Part shown: positions 35,540 to 47,165 of the stretch, piece after piece | How the letters are laid out: every line of letters starts with the position of its first letter | How positions within the stretch are numbered: position 1 is the stretch's first letter | DNA from: Adiantum capillus-veneris | Lineage: Eukaryota > Streptophyta > Polypodiopsida > Polypodiales > Pteridaceae | Assembly (NCBI GenBank): GCA_014529385.2 | Contig: CM043963.1 | Location: 94,812,412 to 94,876,411, forward strand | Length of the DNA stretch: 64,000 nt | Direction: 5' to 3' | Made by a program: the position numbers and the translations under genes | The notes under the pieces: model-generated | Databases searched by the model: none | What the model was told of the DNA's origin: nothing | What the model saw: the letters and a program-made list of their open reading frames with translations, nothing else

Positions 35540-36720
35540 TCTAGTCCTGGTTCAGGTAACAATACCTGATAATTTGCATGCACACCAAAACGACCTGGTT
35601 TTGGATGGCACGTCCTCCCAAGATCAGATCATCTGTATAGAAGATGATCTTCCAAGTCCTTCTCACCCATTTGCAAACCCTAGCGGCTAGCCCCCCGCGA
35701 AGTAGGGCACTGGTCAAATAGATGCAGGGGGTATTCACAGGCTTCCCTGCATCCAGATTAAGTTTTAAAGCAGATCCCTCTAGCATGCACCTTAATCCCA
35801 GTAAGCAAGGCTCCCCATAAAATTTCTAGATAAATATCTTTATGTATTCCGGCCCTTTAATCTCCCACATAGTACTAACACTCCTCTGACAACGTTCTTC
35901 TGACTAGTTTTTCTTCCATATTTTGTTGAGTGGAACAAGCCAATCCTTTTTGTACACCAACACCTTATATGTACTCCAGGTCTTGGGGAGTAGGAACACC
36001 TTGTCTTTCTGCCAATGCCAGGCTTTCCAATCCAATTCTGCTTCACTTTGATACGTGGAGATAAGTATGAAAACACTTCCAAGAGTCTACTAATTCGAGG
36101 TCTTTCATACAACCCCAACTTATTTTGCACCACCATGAGATCCACATCCTTCCAACAAAAGCTTCTGTCATCCCAAAGATGCGAGAGTTTAGAAATTCCT
36201 TTGTTGTTACCCAGCTGTGCAACTTCCCTACAAAAGGGGTTCAAGGAGTCCCTTCAAAGTTTAGAGAAACAAGGGGACCAATTGTGAGAGGAATCCTTGA
36301 AATATCTGAAGTTCTCCCCCCATTCCAAGGTTGGAGCTGCTTTGTTGCACTTTTGTGCAAGTTCACCTGTGCAACCGTCAACTTTCAGGGATGTCCAGAA
36401 AGGTTCCAAAATCTTATCTGGCACAAAGACCTTCTTCCATATGCCTCCTTGGAGGCAAGCTTTGTGTCGTTTATCATATCCCATGCCATGATAGACCATT
36501 CCTATTTTGGTCCGTCAAAGAGACAAAAAGTTTGGCACACAATGCTTTTGCATGCACCATGGGGTCCATAATCCTGATTCCGCCTTGACTCCGCCTTGAC
36601 TCTTAGGTCTTGCTACCCATTCCCATTTCCCCCATTGGCAAGGGGTTGTGGTTTTCATGTTGCTTTTCCCAAAAAACCGTTCTATAGCCTTCAAGAATTC
36701 TTTCCACTTTCTGAACCATG
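35540..36720 (-). pseudogene. Degraded LINE RT-downstream fragment
   Basis: Broken minus-strand frames read like the segment after the LINE RT palm: KWEWVARPKSQGG at about 36600-36640, WTPWCMQKHCVPNF (shifted form of MDPMVHAKALCAKLF), GENFRYFKDSSHNWSPCFSKL, then LWDDRSFCWKDVDLM at about 36170 and, further 3', CKWVRRTWKIIFYTDDLILG. At least five frameshifts or stops. Direct assignment to a LINE clade is not possible. Confidence 0.5.
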
Positions 36721-37479
36721 TATATCCACACTTGCTTTTGTTTGAGAACTTACTTCCAAGAAGGTGAAATAGGATATTTAATTACGTTACCCCCTTAGCA
36801 TTAGCATCCAAAGAAAATTACATATTAATGAAAGAAATGTTAATAGATGGTTGCACAGAAGGCTTGATAGAGTACTTCAAGGATTTAATCTAGAGAGGTG
36901 TATCTAGAGCAATGACACTCATGTCAAAAGAATTGAGTGGTTATTACAAGATTGTGTGTGTGTGTGTGTGAGCGCGTTTGTCTCTAGCCCTCCCCCATTT
37001 TTGAGGAGATGTCCATGTGCTGGAGGATAAGCAATATGATTCATGTCAAGACAAGTGTGTTAGTGTGTGTGTGTGTGTGTGTGGGTGTGTGTGTGTGTGT
37101 GCGCGTGCATGCACACATATTTGTGCGTGCTTTGCGATGGTCAGAGAGATTATCTTCGCGGGAGAGATACCAAGATCATATTGAAAGTGTACTTGTGTGT
37201 GTGTGTGTGGCCCTTCCCCAATCGTAGGAGAGGATCCACATGGTGGGAGGTAGGGCCCCCCATGCGGGACCCTACTCCAACCAAGTAATATCAAATTAAA
37301 TATTTAGAATATTCACAAGAAAATGTTATGGAGTGTTCAAGAACAATTGATAAGTAAGTTGTCAAAGGGTATCTTGCGGTAAAGTGGTGCCCATAGAGCT
37401 TATATATCAAGATAATATCGGAAGTAGATCTAATTATACACATACAGATTCAATCTATTTCTTGATGCTTCGATAGAAG
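36721..37479. other. Intergenic, (GT)n repeats
   Basis: Interrupted (GT)n arrays at about 36954-36970, 37059-37104 and 37194-37208 with CGCG insertions. No gene recognised. Confidence 0.45.
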
Positions 37480-38935
37480 AAACAAGAGTATTGAGAGTAA
37501 GAAAGCTCTTACCACTAGAGTTGTGTGTATTTGCACTAGTAAGTGCTTATCGACAAAGGATTCAATAAGTGGTTCCCATTCTAGAGAACTAAGTCTTGTA
37601 CGGAATGGTTAAGTCTAGTGTTAGCAAGAAAGGTAGTGTAGATCAAAAAATCCTGCAAATTAGAAAAAGCTATATAGACTACTATGGAATTTGATAGTTG
37701 GTACCCTATCCATTTAGAATCGATACACTACTAAATATATATGTGTACTTGTCCAACTTTGGTGCCGGAGGGAACCAACCCTTCTGTTTGGAATGGGTGC
37801 ATCGTGTAACTTGTATAATGAGTCCAAGTAAAGGTCCATTGTATGATGCTAGCCCGACCAAGGACTAGTTGAGAAAAGTATGTGTATGTTTATATTGATT
37901 ATCCAACAATAGATTGAATCATACAATGGAATTGACTAGACAATATGTGAACCTTTATAAAAATATAAATGTGAAAACATTTTGATAAATTGAATTCTTG
38001 AGCAAGATTGAATCTCCTACTACATCTATAGTTTGCTAAGTAATCCCAAGGAAGGAACTTGTTACCTATCGCCATCCACACAAAAACACTAAGTTAATAG
38101 TTAGTATGCGTCATGTGGGAATACAGGTGTTGATGATCCCTTCCCCTTCTTATCAGTTTCAAGAATTACCCAACAAGCCTAGCCCATGAGAGAAGCAGAC
38201 TAGCAAGCCAATACAAGGGAGAATTTGTTAAGAGAGAGAAAAAAAGGAGGGGTGGGGAGGACAACGAGTATAAAGAAAAGCATAGCATGGGGAGGGAAGA
38301 GAGAGAAATATAGAGAAATGGCAATAATTAGAGAGAAGAAAAGCAAAGAGTGGCATTTCCTTGCATGAACATTGTCCTGCATATGTCTTCACAAAAAGGT
38401 CACGATGACAATATAATTAGCACAAATGATCTCTTAATGTGGCAGTCAATAATACTTAAAGCATATTTAAGTTATAATACTTGAAATAGTTATCGTAGAC
38501 GTAAAAAACGGGTCTATCGATTACTCATAGTTCTTCACTCATTTGTAAATACAAAAAGAAACCAAAAATATTTGCAAAGATAGCATCTTAGAGGGACATA
38601 ATACTATCGTATAAGAACTATGTGGAAAGGTGCAAAGAAATGCTTTCAGCCTGATACATCTAAAAGGGATTGCCATTCCATTCCAAAATTAAGCAATAGT
38701 TCTCAAACAAGAAAAATTCTTGCAAAAATGGTTGATATGACAAAGAGATTGTATATAGACATAAGTCACAAGTAATTGAATACCTTCTAATAGAGGCAAG
38801 AGAAAAGCCATAAATTTCACACCTAATAACGAAGCTCCTTCTGCCAATTATTATTTTAACACCATCAAATAAATGTTTCAGTATCCATCTACACATTGCG
38901 AGAGCTCACCGCATTGTGTATGTGTGTGTGTGAGA
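37480..38935. repeat. Segmental direct duplication, copy 2
   Basis: Partner of 33255-34860, same orientation, slightly shorter because of small deletions. It ends in a (GT)n/(GA)n stretch and abuts the copia 3 fragment. Confidence 0.8.
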
Positions 38936-39656
38936 GTGAGAGAGAGAGAGAGAGGAAGAGAGAGGAAGAGAGAGGAACGGAGATAAGAAGTTAAGGTCCA
39001 ATGCCGTTGCGGGTGACCAATTGTTTAAGTACATAGAAATAATTAGTGCTTTTGTCCAAAGCTCAAGTGGTAGTCCTGCATGTAGCTTCATACTTCGTGC
39101 TCGCTTCATGATTGTTCTATTCATCCTTTCCAAAATGCCATTTTGTTGAGGTGTCCTTGGAGTTTTCTTGTGCCTCCAAGTGCCATTGCTAGCACAAAAT
39201 CTTTGAAAAGTTTGGCTACAATATTCGCCTGTTGGATGTGAGGTGTTTAAGCTTAGTACCTGCTTCATTCTCCACAAAGGCGTTCCACCTTTGAAATATA
39301 GAAAACACATCGGATTTATTCTTCATTACAAAATCCCATGTTTTACTATTTGCATCGTCTATGACTATTACATAATACAACGATACACCAAGGGATGGTG
39401 TACTTGCAGGACCCCAAACATCAAAATGAACCAATTCAATTTTTTTATTTTTCCTTTTATTTCCATCCTTACAATCAAAGATTACATCCATTGCAACTAA
39501 GTGAGGAGTTTTTGTTGTGGGAACGACTAATAAGTTCCCAGATTTTGGGGCTCTCAATGGCAAAGCTCTGTGGGAACAACCTCTAATGCGCCTAAAAGGC
39601 TCAGGAGCTATTGGTAGCATGAGAGCTCCAAGTTGGAGTCCCTTGTTGGTGTCCAA
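38906..39656 (-). pseudogene. Copia 3 integrase fragment
   Basis: Two minus-strand frames encode a copia integrase. Frame 39216-39656: IELVHFDVWGPASTPSLGVS (first Asp) and VIVIDDANSKTWDFVMKNKS. Frame 38906-39310: FQRFCASNGTWRHKKTPRTP, PQQNGILERMNRTIM (Glu), and LPLELWTKALIISMYLNN. The second Asp block is lost at a frameshift near 39250. RT and RNase H are absent, as the duplicated block at 37480-38935 begins directly downstream. Confidence 0.75.
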
Positions 39657-40032
39657 CTTGACTACACCTATAGCATGGGGAGAAACTAGCTAGCCAGTCA
39701 GAAGTGGAAGCAAGGGAGCTTGTTGGTGGCTGAGACGTGCAGAAACGTTGTGGGTTGATCGACTGAATAGGTTAGGACATGTCCTCCAAGATAAAAGAAT
39801 TCCGCCCAATTAGATGGGGTCTAAACCCATGGACAGACCTATAGGCTAGACTTAATACAAAATTTTCTTGTGCTTGCGTCTTTACCAAAAATAGGGTGCA
39901 AGGATTCAAGCCCAAGGCTTGCCAAGAGAGACCCTATTTTTAGTGCCTTAGATAACCCCACCTCTCTCCTTTCTACATGGGTGCAAGCCAAAAAACAATC
40001 CTTTATGTTGACTTTTATAATGCATAGGCGCG

Positions 40033-40065
<33 letters not shown>

Positions 40066-40366
40066 TTATTCTTGGTGGAGATGATTAAGGAGCTAATCAA
40101 CTCCAAATCCATCTCTTAGAGGCTTGATCAGAAGCTAGAGCAAAGGGCTTTAAGCTCATACACACACTCAATTGTGATGTGGTTTTTAACGATGAATCAA
40201 ATTGAAGAAAAATGCACCTAGATGCAAGAAAAATTTTTAATTGATGAGAGACAAAAAAATACTACATACTCACACTAATTGCAATTTCATTAACCAAGAA
40301 GGGTAGTGTCCAATTGGTTTTTCCAACAACTTTCCTAAGCTTGACAAAGATCTTGTGATTAGGGAT

Positions 40367-40446
<80 letters not shown>

Positions 40447-40560
40447 ATTTGCAATCAAGTGTGTGCTACCGCTTGATCTAGCATAGAGGGGTAGATTAGG
40501 ATCAATGGGGATGTTTAGAAAATGCTAAAAACACTATAGGCTCCAATACCAACTCAAAGA
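39657..40560 (-). pseudogene. Copia 3 upstream remnant, possible primer site
   Basis: No intact frame. Near 40541-40553 the minus strand reads TTGGTATTGGAGCC, close to the copia primer-binding consensus, which would put a 5' LTR just above 40555. Microsatellites (CA)n at 40042-40066 and (GT)n(GA)n at 40370-40443 lie within. Confidence 0.35.
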
Positions 40561-42530
40561 CTATTGTAGAAGCATAAGTGGGCGATTCATAGTTGAAATA
40601 TTGCTTCTTAATTCATCATCAAATGAGTACAAATGAGCTTCTTGTATAGGAGAACGAAGAGGTATCTTTCTTACATCATATGTGAGGTGCAAGACACTCT
40701 TTGAATATGCCCAAATGAACACATTCATGGGAAAAACTCGTATTCACCTTTTTAGGGGCTGTATTGACCCTCCAAATGGACTCATATGCAAGTGTACTAG
40801 GTTTAGAAATGTCTATGGGTCATATATGTATGGATGGGCATCATCTTGGATGTATAGGATTGCATAACTAATTAGGGAAGTGCTCCATAAGAGGTGCAAA
40901 AAATGTCACACATCCTAAGAAGATAGAGTTGTGGGTATAATCGAAGCTGCCAAAGTTGCTTAGGAATTCCAAACATGCACGTTTTATCCTTGGAGTAGGG
41001 TGAAAGCCTTGTTTTTTCAAGGGAAATCAATAGAGATAAGCCTTGTCATGTGTGATGCTCTGTAGAATAAGCTACATAGAATTTTTATTGTTTTGTGTGT
41101 AACAAAATGAGGCTAGTATGAGCGTCCTCACACATGGGGCAAAACCCAGGATGGTTGTGCCATGGAGGCTTGAACCCACACCTTGGCAAGTATGTCCCCA
41201 TAATCTTTTTTTCGTTTGTTTTAAAGGGTATCTCGGGTGATGCCTTTCGGGATTGAAGAAGTGAAAAGTTCAATGAAATGCAAAAAGAAAGGGAAAGGGG
41301 GACAAGGCGTGTTAGACAATGGTCTCACCTTTCCCTACTAAAATACCCCTCTAATTTGTGAAAATTTCTAAAATACCCTTAAAATTTCCACTTTTGAGTA
41401 CTTAATTACCTCGCAAAATTGACGAAGCCTACATAACCAACTCAAGTTCCAAGTTTAGCATCTTGTATTTGATAGACAATAGTCTTCTTATGAAAAGTTA
41501 CTGATTATTCTGTCTTTGGAGAAATTTAATCTCAAAATGAGGGGTGTGTTATGGGAATTTTAGAAAATTTGAAGGGCATTTTGGGAATTTATGACAAAAA
41601 TATCAGGGATAATTTGGTGGAGCTGCCACGTGGAGGGAGAGAGATTTGTCGGTGGAAGCGTGAAGCTCGATGTGATTTGTTTGCAGGCCGCACAGTGCAA
41701 CATATTAGAGATAGGCATCGCAAGAAGAAAAAGGCCTCCCGATGAGCTCGTGCAACATTGTATGGTGCTGCAGACTAGGGATTAAGCTCGCGTAGGGGAG
41801 ACAATGCCTCTCTTGGGCATGGTGTGCAAACCTGGTTGGTGCTGTAGACCAAAGCTGAACGTCACTCAGGGGACATGGCAAGTCAGGGAGAATGGTGCGG
41901 TGCGCGGTTGTCTACAGGCCTGCGCAGACCAATTTTGCTTCTGAGTGTCGCACTTCCCCTTTCTAGCATGCAGGAGGTCGAAGGTGCATGTAAAAGAGAG
42001 AGAGGATCGCTTGAGGCAGAGCTGCCAAGAGTGGTGAGTAGACAGAGGGCGGGAACTTGGAAGGGCAAGTGAGCATGGCCAAAAGAGGGTGCAGGATCCG
42101 AGGTGTCTAGGGCACAGGAGGGAGCCAGGACACGCGGAAACTAGGCCAGAGCAAGACTACTTAGTTTCACAAAACTCTGAGAACGAATCTGCTTGTCTAA
42201 TTAATTAATGTGTGTACAATTGACCTAGAGCGTGGCCAAAACAAAATATTTTGAGTTGGTTATTCATTTAGCATTTTGTGGGGAGATACCTTAAAGCTAA
42301 GAAAGAGTCTTGTTATTGGGACTAGATTGTTTTCCTTTTGGGGCGTATCGATTCGGCATTCATGGGAAGATACCTTATAAGTAAACTAGAGTGCTTTGTC
42401 AGCCTGTATAAACGGAAGTGGATAACAAACTGGTATACAGGTACAAGCCTTCAAGGCGATTGCAATTAGAGAGAGCAAGCACTGAACAAGAGTATAGATA
42501 TGTAAAGAAGATTGTCAAAATGAAAGGTGA

Positions 42531-42583
<53 letters not shown>

Positions 42584-42761
42584 CACTTATTATTTGTTTT
42601 GCACAAATCTTCTTACCCCAAGTGAGTGTAAGTGACTAAAACGATTTGATGAAAATAGTATGCCAAAAAGTTGAGGAATTAAGAACGGAACTTTGAATGT
42701 AGCATGCAATGATTTCTTTACAATGAAATAGACAAATCTTTTGTGGAGAAGAGTAGGAGGA
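40561..42761. other. No gene recognised; (GA)n
   Basis: AT-rich, with short frames lacking similarity. A B-box-like GGGTTCAAGCC on the minus strand near 41165-41175 may be part of an old tRNA-derived SINE. (GA)n at about 42535-42577. The 3' end of the Helitron-like element must lie in or near the right half, but I could not fix it. Confidence 0.4.
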
Positions 42762-43193
42762 CTATATCAGTAAGATGCTCTTCAGAGTTGCGCGTGTGGG
42801 AAACTGGTTGACAGAAAAATAGCGCGAAACGAATTGTTTAGTTGACTGAAGGTGGCTGGGGACCACGTTAGAGTAATTTAATTCTATAGTCTCGAGTAGG
42901 CCGAGCACGTCCGCAATCTGAACGAGCAACATACAATGGTGTTTTGTGGAGCAACCAGCTAGCACGACGATGTCAATGGTGATTTGTCGACCGAGTGTAT
43001 TCCAGGTGATGTAATGTGGATGCCATGGGGTAGGTGGCTGAACTGGCCATGGAATGAACTCACTCCATTTATGCATGTAGTGTCTGAGCACCCGCTCTTG
43101 CAAATGTGGGTAAAGATAGTATTGCAACATGTACATTGCAGTTTGAAATTGTGACTGCTTCTCAATCAGATCAACTGGAATCGGCCTACCCAT
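42762..43193 (-). CDS. Accessory ORF of unknown function (143 aa)
   Basis: ATG at 43193, stop at 42762, no internal lesion. The protein (MGRPIPVDLIEKQSQFQTAM..., HKWSEFIPWPVQPPTPWHPH, LGRQITIDIVVLAGCSTKHH) has a proline/tryptophan-rich middle and no motif that I recognise. It is the last unit on the Helitron-like strand, 164 bp after the GIY-YIG ORF. It could be the tail of a longer multi-exon protein. Confidence 0.45.
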   Translation of the reverse strand: MGRPIPVDLIEKQSQFQTAMYMLQYYLYPHLQERVLRHYMHKWSEFIPWPVQPPTPWHPHYITWNTLGRQITIDIVVLAGCSTKHHCMLLVQIADVLGLLETIELNYSNVVPSHLQSTKQFVSRYFSVNQFPTRATLKSILLI

Positions 43194-43357
43194 TCTAAAC
43201 TGAAAAGAGAAAGCATTTCAATCAAAGAAGTTGATAAGTTGTCATGTCTGCCATAGTTTGAATGAAAAAAAAAAAGACATTGTTGTAGCCAATGACCAAT
43301 GTTATGTGACAAAGACAGTGAACAAAACAATGAAATGAAGATGGCAGAAGTTCATAG

Positions 43358-43762
43358 CTATACCTTCTTGTTTTTTTTCAAAAAATAATATTTTCTCAAC
43401 CTTGGTGGATGTCCAGAACAAACGTTATAACCTAATGCAGTTGTTGTCTTGTGTTGTTTAATATAGAAATGTTCTAAGTTTCTAGCTTTATGTATATTGG
43501 TACTGGTTGCTAAAGTGGTAATTTCAAAATTGTCCTCGAAAGGACTATGTGCCTGCATGTCCACTTGCATTCTCCTCGGAGGATTGCGCTTGTGCTGGCC
43601 GACGCGTTTATGGACGTTATTTGTAACTCCGATATATCTCCTATCGTTTTTTGTGCAGCGTATACTGTAGACTATGTATTCTTGCCGCGACGCAGCTTTT
43701 TCTGGGGTGGAAGGCCGATGCTTGTCTCTAGTTGTTGACGGGTGTCTAAATCTGTAGTCCAT
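43358..43762 (-). CDS. GIY-YIG family endonuclease (134 aa)
   Basis: ATG at 43762, stop at 43358, uninterrupted. A basic N-terminus is followed by the GIY-YIG fold: YIVYSIRC (the GIY strand, here IVY), RRYIGVTNNVHKRVGQHKR (YIG strand with the conserved Thr, Arg and His), and after about 35 residues the ARNLEHFYIKQH block with the catalytic Glu, then LGYNVCSGHPP, the usual Asn-x-x-x-G end. The core is about 90 residues, normal for the fold. The enzymes cut DNA with a metal ion. GIY-YIG is known from Penelope-like retroelements, group I intron homing enzymes, SLX1 and UvrC; here no RT accompanies it, and its strand neighbours are Helitron Rep-Hel genes. All key residues seem present. Confidence 0.8.
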   Translation of the reverse strand: MDYRFRHPSTTRDKHRPSTPEKAASRQEYIVYSIRCTKNDRRYIGVTNNVHKRVGQHKRNPPRRMQVDMQAHSPFEDNFEITTLATSTNIHKARNLEHFYIKQHKTTTALGYNVCSGHPPRLRKYYFLKKNKKV

Positions 43763-43830
43763 GCAGATTGGTTAGGTAAATAAAAAAATGACGGTGCTAC
43801 GGAGAAATGAATGGAAGCTAGTGATACTTG

Positions 43831-44596
43831 TTATCCATACTTTCCTTGGTCTGTCGCAACTGGCTCGTATGGGGAGGCTGGTTGTCCGTAATTTACTGCC
43901 TTGTGTTTATTGTAGTTCCATGCTACCTTCTGGATTGTGATAGGTGGGTTAGTTGCATTGTGCGTGTGGTTTGCCAAAGTCATGAAATTTGTCAAGATAG
44001 TGGCACAGTTTTCTTGAATTGCTTTTGAAAGTTTAGCCAAATCAATGTTGTAACCAAACCGCAACTGCTCCATCGTATACAGTGTAACTCCTTCAGTTTT
44101 TGTGTCGAGGAGTTGTTGTGCTTCAACATTCCGCAACATACTCTCATCATCCTCGTACTGGATGTCAAGCTCTTTAAGTATTTGCTTCATGAGACCTGCA
44201 GGATGTAGGAGCAAGCTGGTTACACGACAGATAGAAGGCATTATATTTTTCTTTTCTAATAGTACCTGTTGTCATTCTGTTTGTGCTTGCTTTGGCCATC
44301 GTTTGGTCGAGTGCTTTATATCTTGCGTCGCTCTTATTCATGAAGTTGCGACGCTCTTGAAAAGTATGGAACCCCTCAATATACGCATGGGGTTTCTCGC
44401 CTGCTGAGTTTGCCAATCTCATCTACTTAGTCGTGAGGTAAAATCTCTTAGGTTGTATCGTTGGTTGCGTTTCCTTTGCGTTGTTCGTGTATTGCTTAAA
44501 GAGCTGCACAGTAAGATTAGTGATTGATTTGCATGTGTATACACAGGCAGATGCAAGATCAGAGAAGCGTGCAAAATGTACCGTGTTGTGATCCAT
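43831..44596 (-). CDS. Accessory ORF of unknown function with predicted intron
   Basis: The likely ATG is 44596 (MDHNTVHFARFSDLASACVY). The frame holds one TAG near 44425 (YLTTK-stop-MRLANSAG), continues to MAKASTNRMTT, where a GT donor (GTACTATTAG, about 44268) and a CTGCAG acceptor (about 44189) remove about 80 bp and join to GLMKQILKELDIQYEDDESM, then runs to a stop at 43831. Joined length is about 230 residues. Helical, charged content; the second half (YNIDLAKLSKAIQENCATIL) may form a coiled coil. No family recognised. The single stop may make this copy defective. Confidence 0.5.
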
Positions 44597-44914
44597 TGTT
44601 TGATTCAGTTTCCTGCACGTAAAAAAATTTATTTTGATGACCTCTTGTAGTATTTCTGAAGAATAAGATCCGACAAACGTTTAAACACAAATGAATGAAG
44701 TGAAAAAGGGAAGAGCAGTAAATTTACAAAAGGTGGATCAGAGTGAGCAGGGGTGATAGGGAAGGTGTCTCAGCAGTGCAACATATTGAACATGAGAAGT
44801 CCACAGAAGAGAAGACAGGCAGTTAAACAAAAATTCCTGCTTTATATAGAAGGAAGTTACAAGGCGATTTCATCTGTTTAATAGAAAGAGGAATTGAGCA
44901 GGAAACATTCTCGG

Positions 44915-47165
44915 CTAGAAGTTCAAAAATCTAGATGGTGTGAACATCTCTGGCGTAGGTAGCTCTAGTAAATGTAGCCAGGTTCGCTCAGTGATGCATG
45001 ATAGCATCACGTATAGAAGGCCAAGGGCGAAAACTTCTTTTACAATGAGCAAGACGTTGGAGTTGATTGTTGCACCTTGGGACTTGTGTCCAGCCATAAC
45101 GTAGGCGAGAGCTAGTGGGAATGTGGATATATGGTACCAATGCCCATTGAATGTCCGTCTGCTATGCTTTGACCGTCGCAGTGTAAGTTCCTGTTTGGAT
45201 GTGTCGAGTGTGACTTTGATTGCTTTGACGCCTCCTTCTTCATCTTGGAGGATTTCATCTACGTGACATAGGGATCCATTGACTACTCTAATTGTTAAGT
45301 CTATGTTCTCTGTTAGCATCGCCTTTGCTCCTTCTGCTATTCTGTCAATTGCGTGGAAGTCGGAATCTTCAAGCCATGCTTGGAGCTCAGGGACGTTGTG
45401 TGCATTTGTCTTGAGGCCGATTTGGATGATGTGACTATGCCGATGGAAGTGTTCCAAGAGAAGGTTATTATAATATCGAGCGTCACTCTTGTGTGTGAAA
45501 ATGATTGTCATATTCCTATTCCATGTGTTGCTCTATTTGATCCTGTGTTATGATGCGGTCACCGAGCGCATCGTGGATCTCTTTCTTTGTGGGGAGCCTG
45601 ACTCTTATTGTATTGAGGAACTCTATGAAAGAGATATCTTTTGCATGGCGCACTGAGCAAGACATAATGTACGTAGTAGCAGTGGACCAATAAGTGGAGC
45701 TTGTGATGTGGCATGAGTAACAATGATCACTTTGATGCCTGCAGATCGGCGGCAACTGTGCCAAATCATTGAACAAGAAGAGCTTTTTATCTTTGAATGG
45801 GTCTAGCAGTGTGCCGTTGGTGACATTCACAATTTGTCATACTATGAGATCAAAAGTTTGCTTTGTCAACATAGAAATCTCGTTTATGATAATCCTGTCT
45901 GCTTCTTTGATACTGACGTATCTGTCATCAGTTTCGGAGATTGACAGGGGATACTGTTGTGTGCGCACTGGTATCTTGAATCGGTAATGGACAGTTGTTG
46001 GGATGCTGCTTAACCTCGTGGCCGCTGCACCAGTCGAAGCAGCGAGTGTGATAGTTTTCCCTTGCATTATGAGTTGGCTTGTGATATATCTTATGAGGAA
46101 GCTTTTGCCACTGCCAGGAGTGCCTGTGATCACATGCAGACCACCCTTTGCTGCTGTGAGCTTCTTGTAGATCTCTGCTTGTTCAGATGTCAGTGACGCG
46201 TTCTGGACGTTTTGAAGCTCGTTTAGAAGGGCAGAGATATGAGAAGTCGTGTCCTGTTGCTCGTAGTCTGTTTGCACATCTAGAGATTGAAATGAGGCAG
46301 CCTTTGTTGAGGATGTCTTCTGTAGTATCATGTTGTGAAATTGGTGTGTTTGATCTGTCGTGAGCATATTTCGTTGTGTACACTCTGTGATGTACATCTC
46401 AAGGTCCTCATCTGTCAGTATCAAATTTCTAAGTTTGCACTCAAGATAGTATGACCTGGACGTGTTCCCCGGTGAGAGCAGCTGGGATTCATTTCTGAAG
46501 GTGATGCTCTTTAGCAGCACGTTGTAAAAGAAAGCCTCCGGATGATGCCCTGGGTGGAAGTCTGTGAAACGGACCAGTCGGTGTTGCCGCTCCAGCGATT
46601 GGCCGTAGGTGTTCGCCTCTGAAATACTTTTTTTCCCTTTTTTTCCCTTCGTCACTGTGTAATTCTTGTGGAAGTCGTAGAACGTAAGATTCTCGAGACT
46701 TTGTGGTCGTGCGTAGTACAGATCGACAGGGTGCAGCATGACATCATTGTTGTGAGAAATGATTCGTTGTCGTAGTGCCAGGGGTGATGAGTCGACGTAT
46801 TGGACGGTGTCATTCTTTGAAATGATTGGGATTTGCAAACAATTTAATGCCACTTCTATTGCTGAGATAGGCTTTGACAGTAAAGAGGCAGAGATCAGCT
46901 TCAATTTCACAGTGTCAAGGCCACCTAGGCCTAAGCGCTCTGCATCTTCTGAGCGGATGTTGAGATGGCCCATTGGTTCAGTTTTGAGTGCATACTTCAG
47001 GAGGTAGTAGGACAACGATGAATTGGTGACCCGTTGTATATTCATATGTGCACCCCATAGCAGAAGCAGTGTAGGGTGGTACGGTACCACATTTCTGTCT
47101 TCATGCCGGGGCCTGAAGTATTGCCATCTGTGATTTTGTTCGTTGAAGACTGGGTTTGGATTTGG
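44915..47165 (-). pseudogene. Helitron-like PIF1-type helicase part of Rep-Hel
   Basis: After the Rep part the frame continues with the Y2 motif (YYLLKYALKTEP at about 47010) and then the helicase. Walker A is GTPGSGKSFLIRY, motif Ia TLAASTGAAATRL, Walker B region RIIINEISML, motif III LAQLPPI (45516-45830), and the late motifs AYVMAGHKSQGATI and LLYVMLSCITERTWLHLL (44915-45511). This is the 5'-3' SF1B helicase fused to Helitron Rep. A TGA at 45837 interrupts the same frame, and a frameshift near 45512 precedes the last part. Walker B reads NEIS rather than DEIS, which may reduce ATPase activity. Confidence 0.85.

Noticed and set aside
35541-35786. Copia RT (FYTDDLIL) as a separate element
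   Set aside because: Only one catalytic-like block without copia flanks; treated as part of the degraded LINE-like remnant, with low certainty.
42130-42175. GAAACTA...TAGTTTC inverted repeat with CTAG as the Helitron 3' end
   Set aside because: Stem is short, CTRR context is not convincing, and no second copy is available to confirm the terminus.
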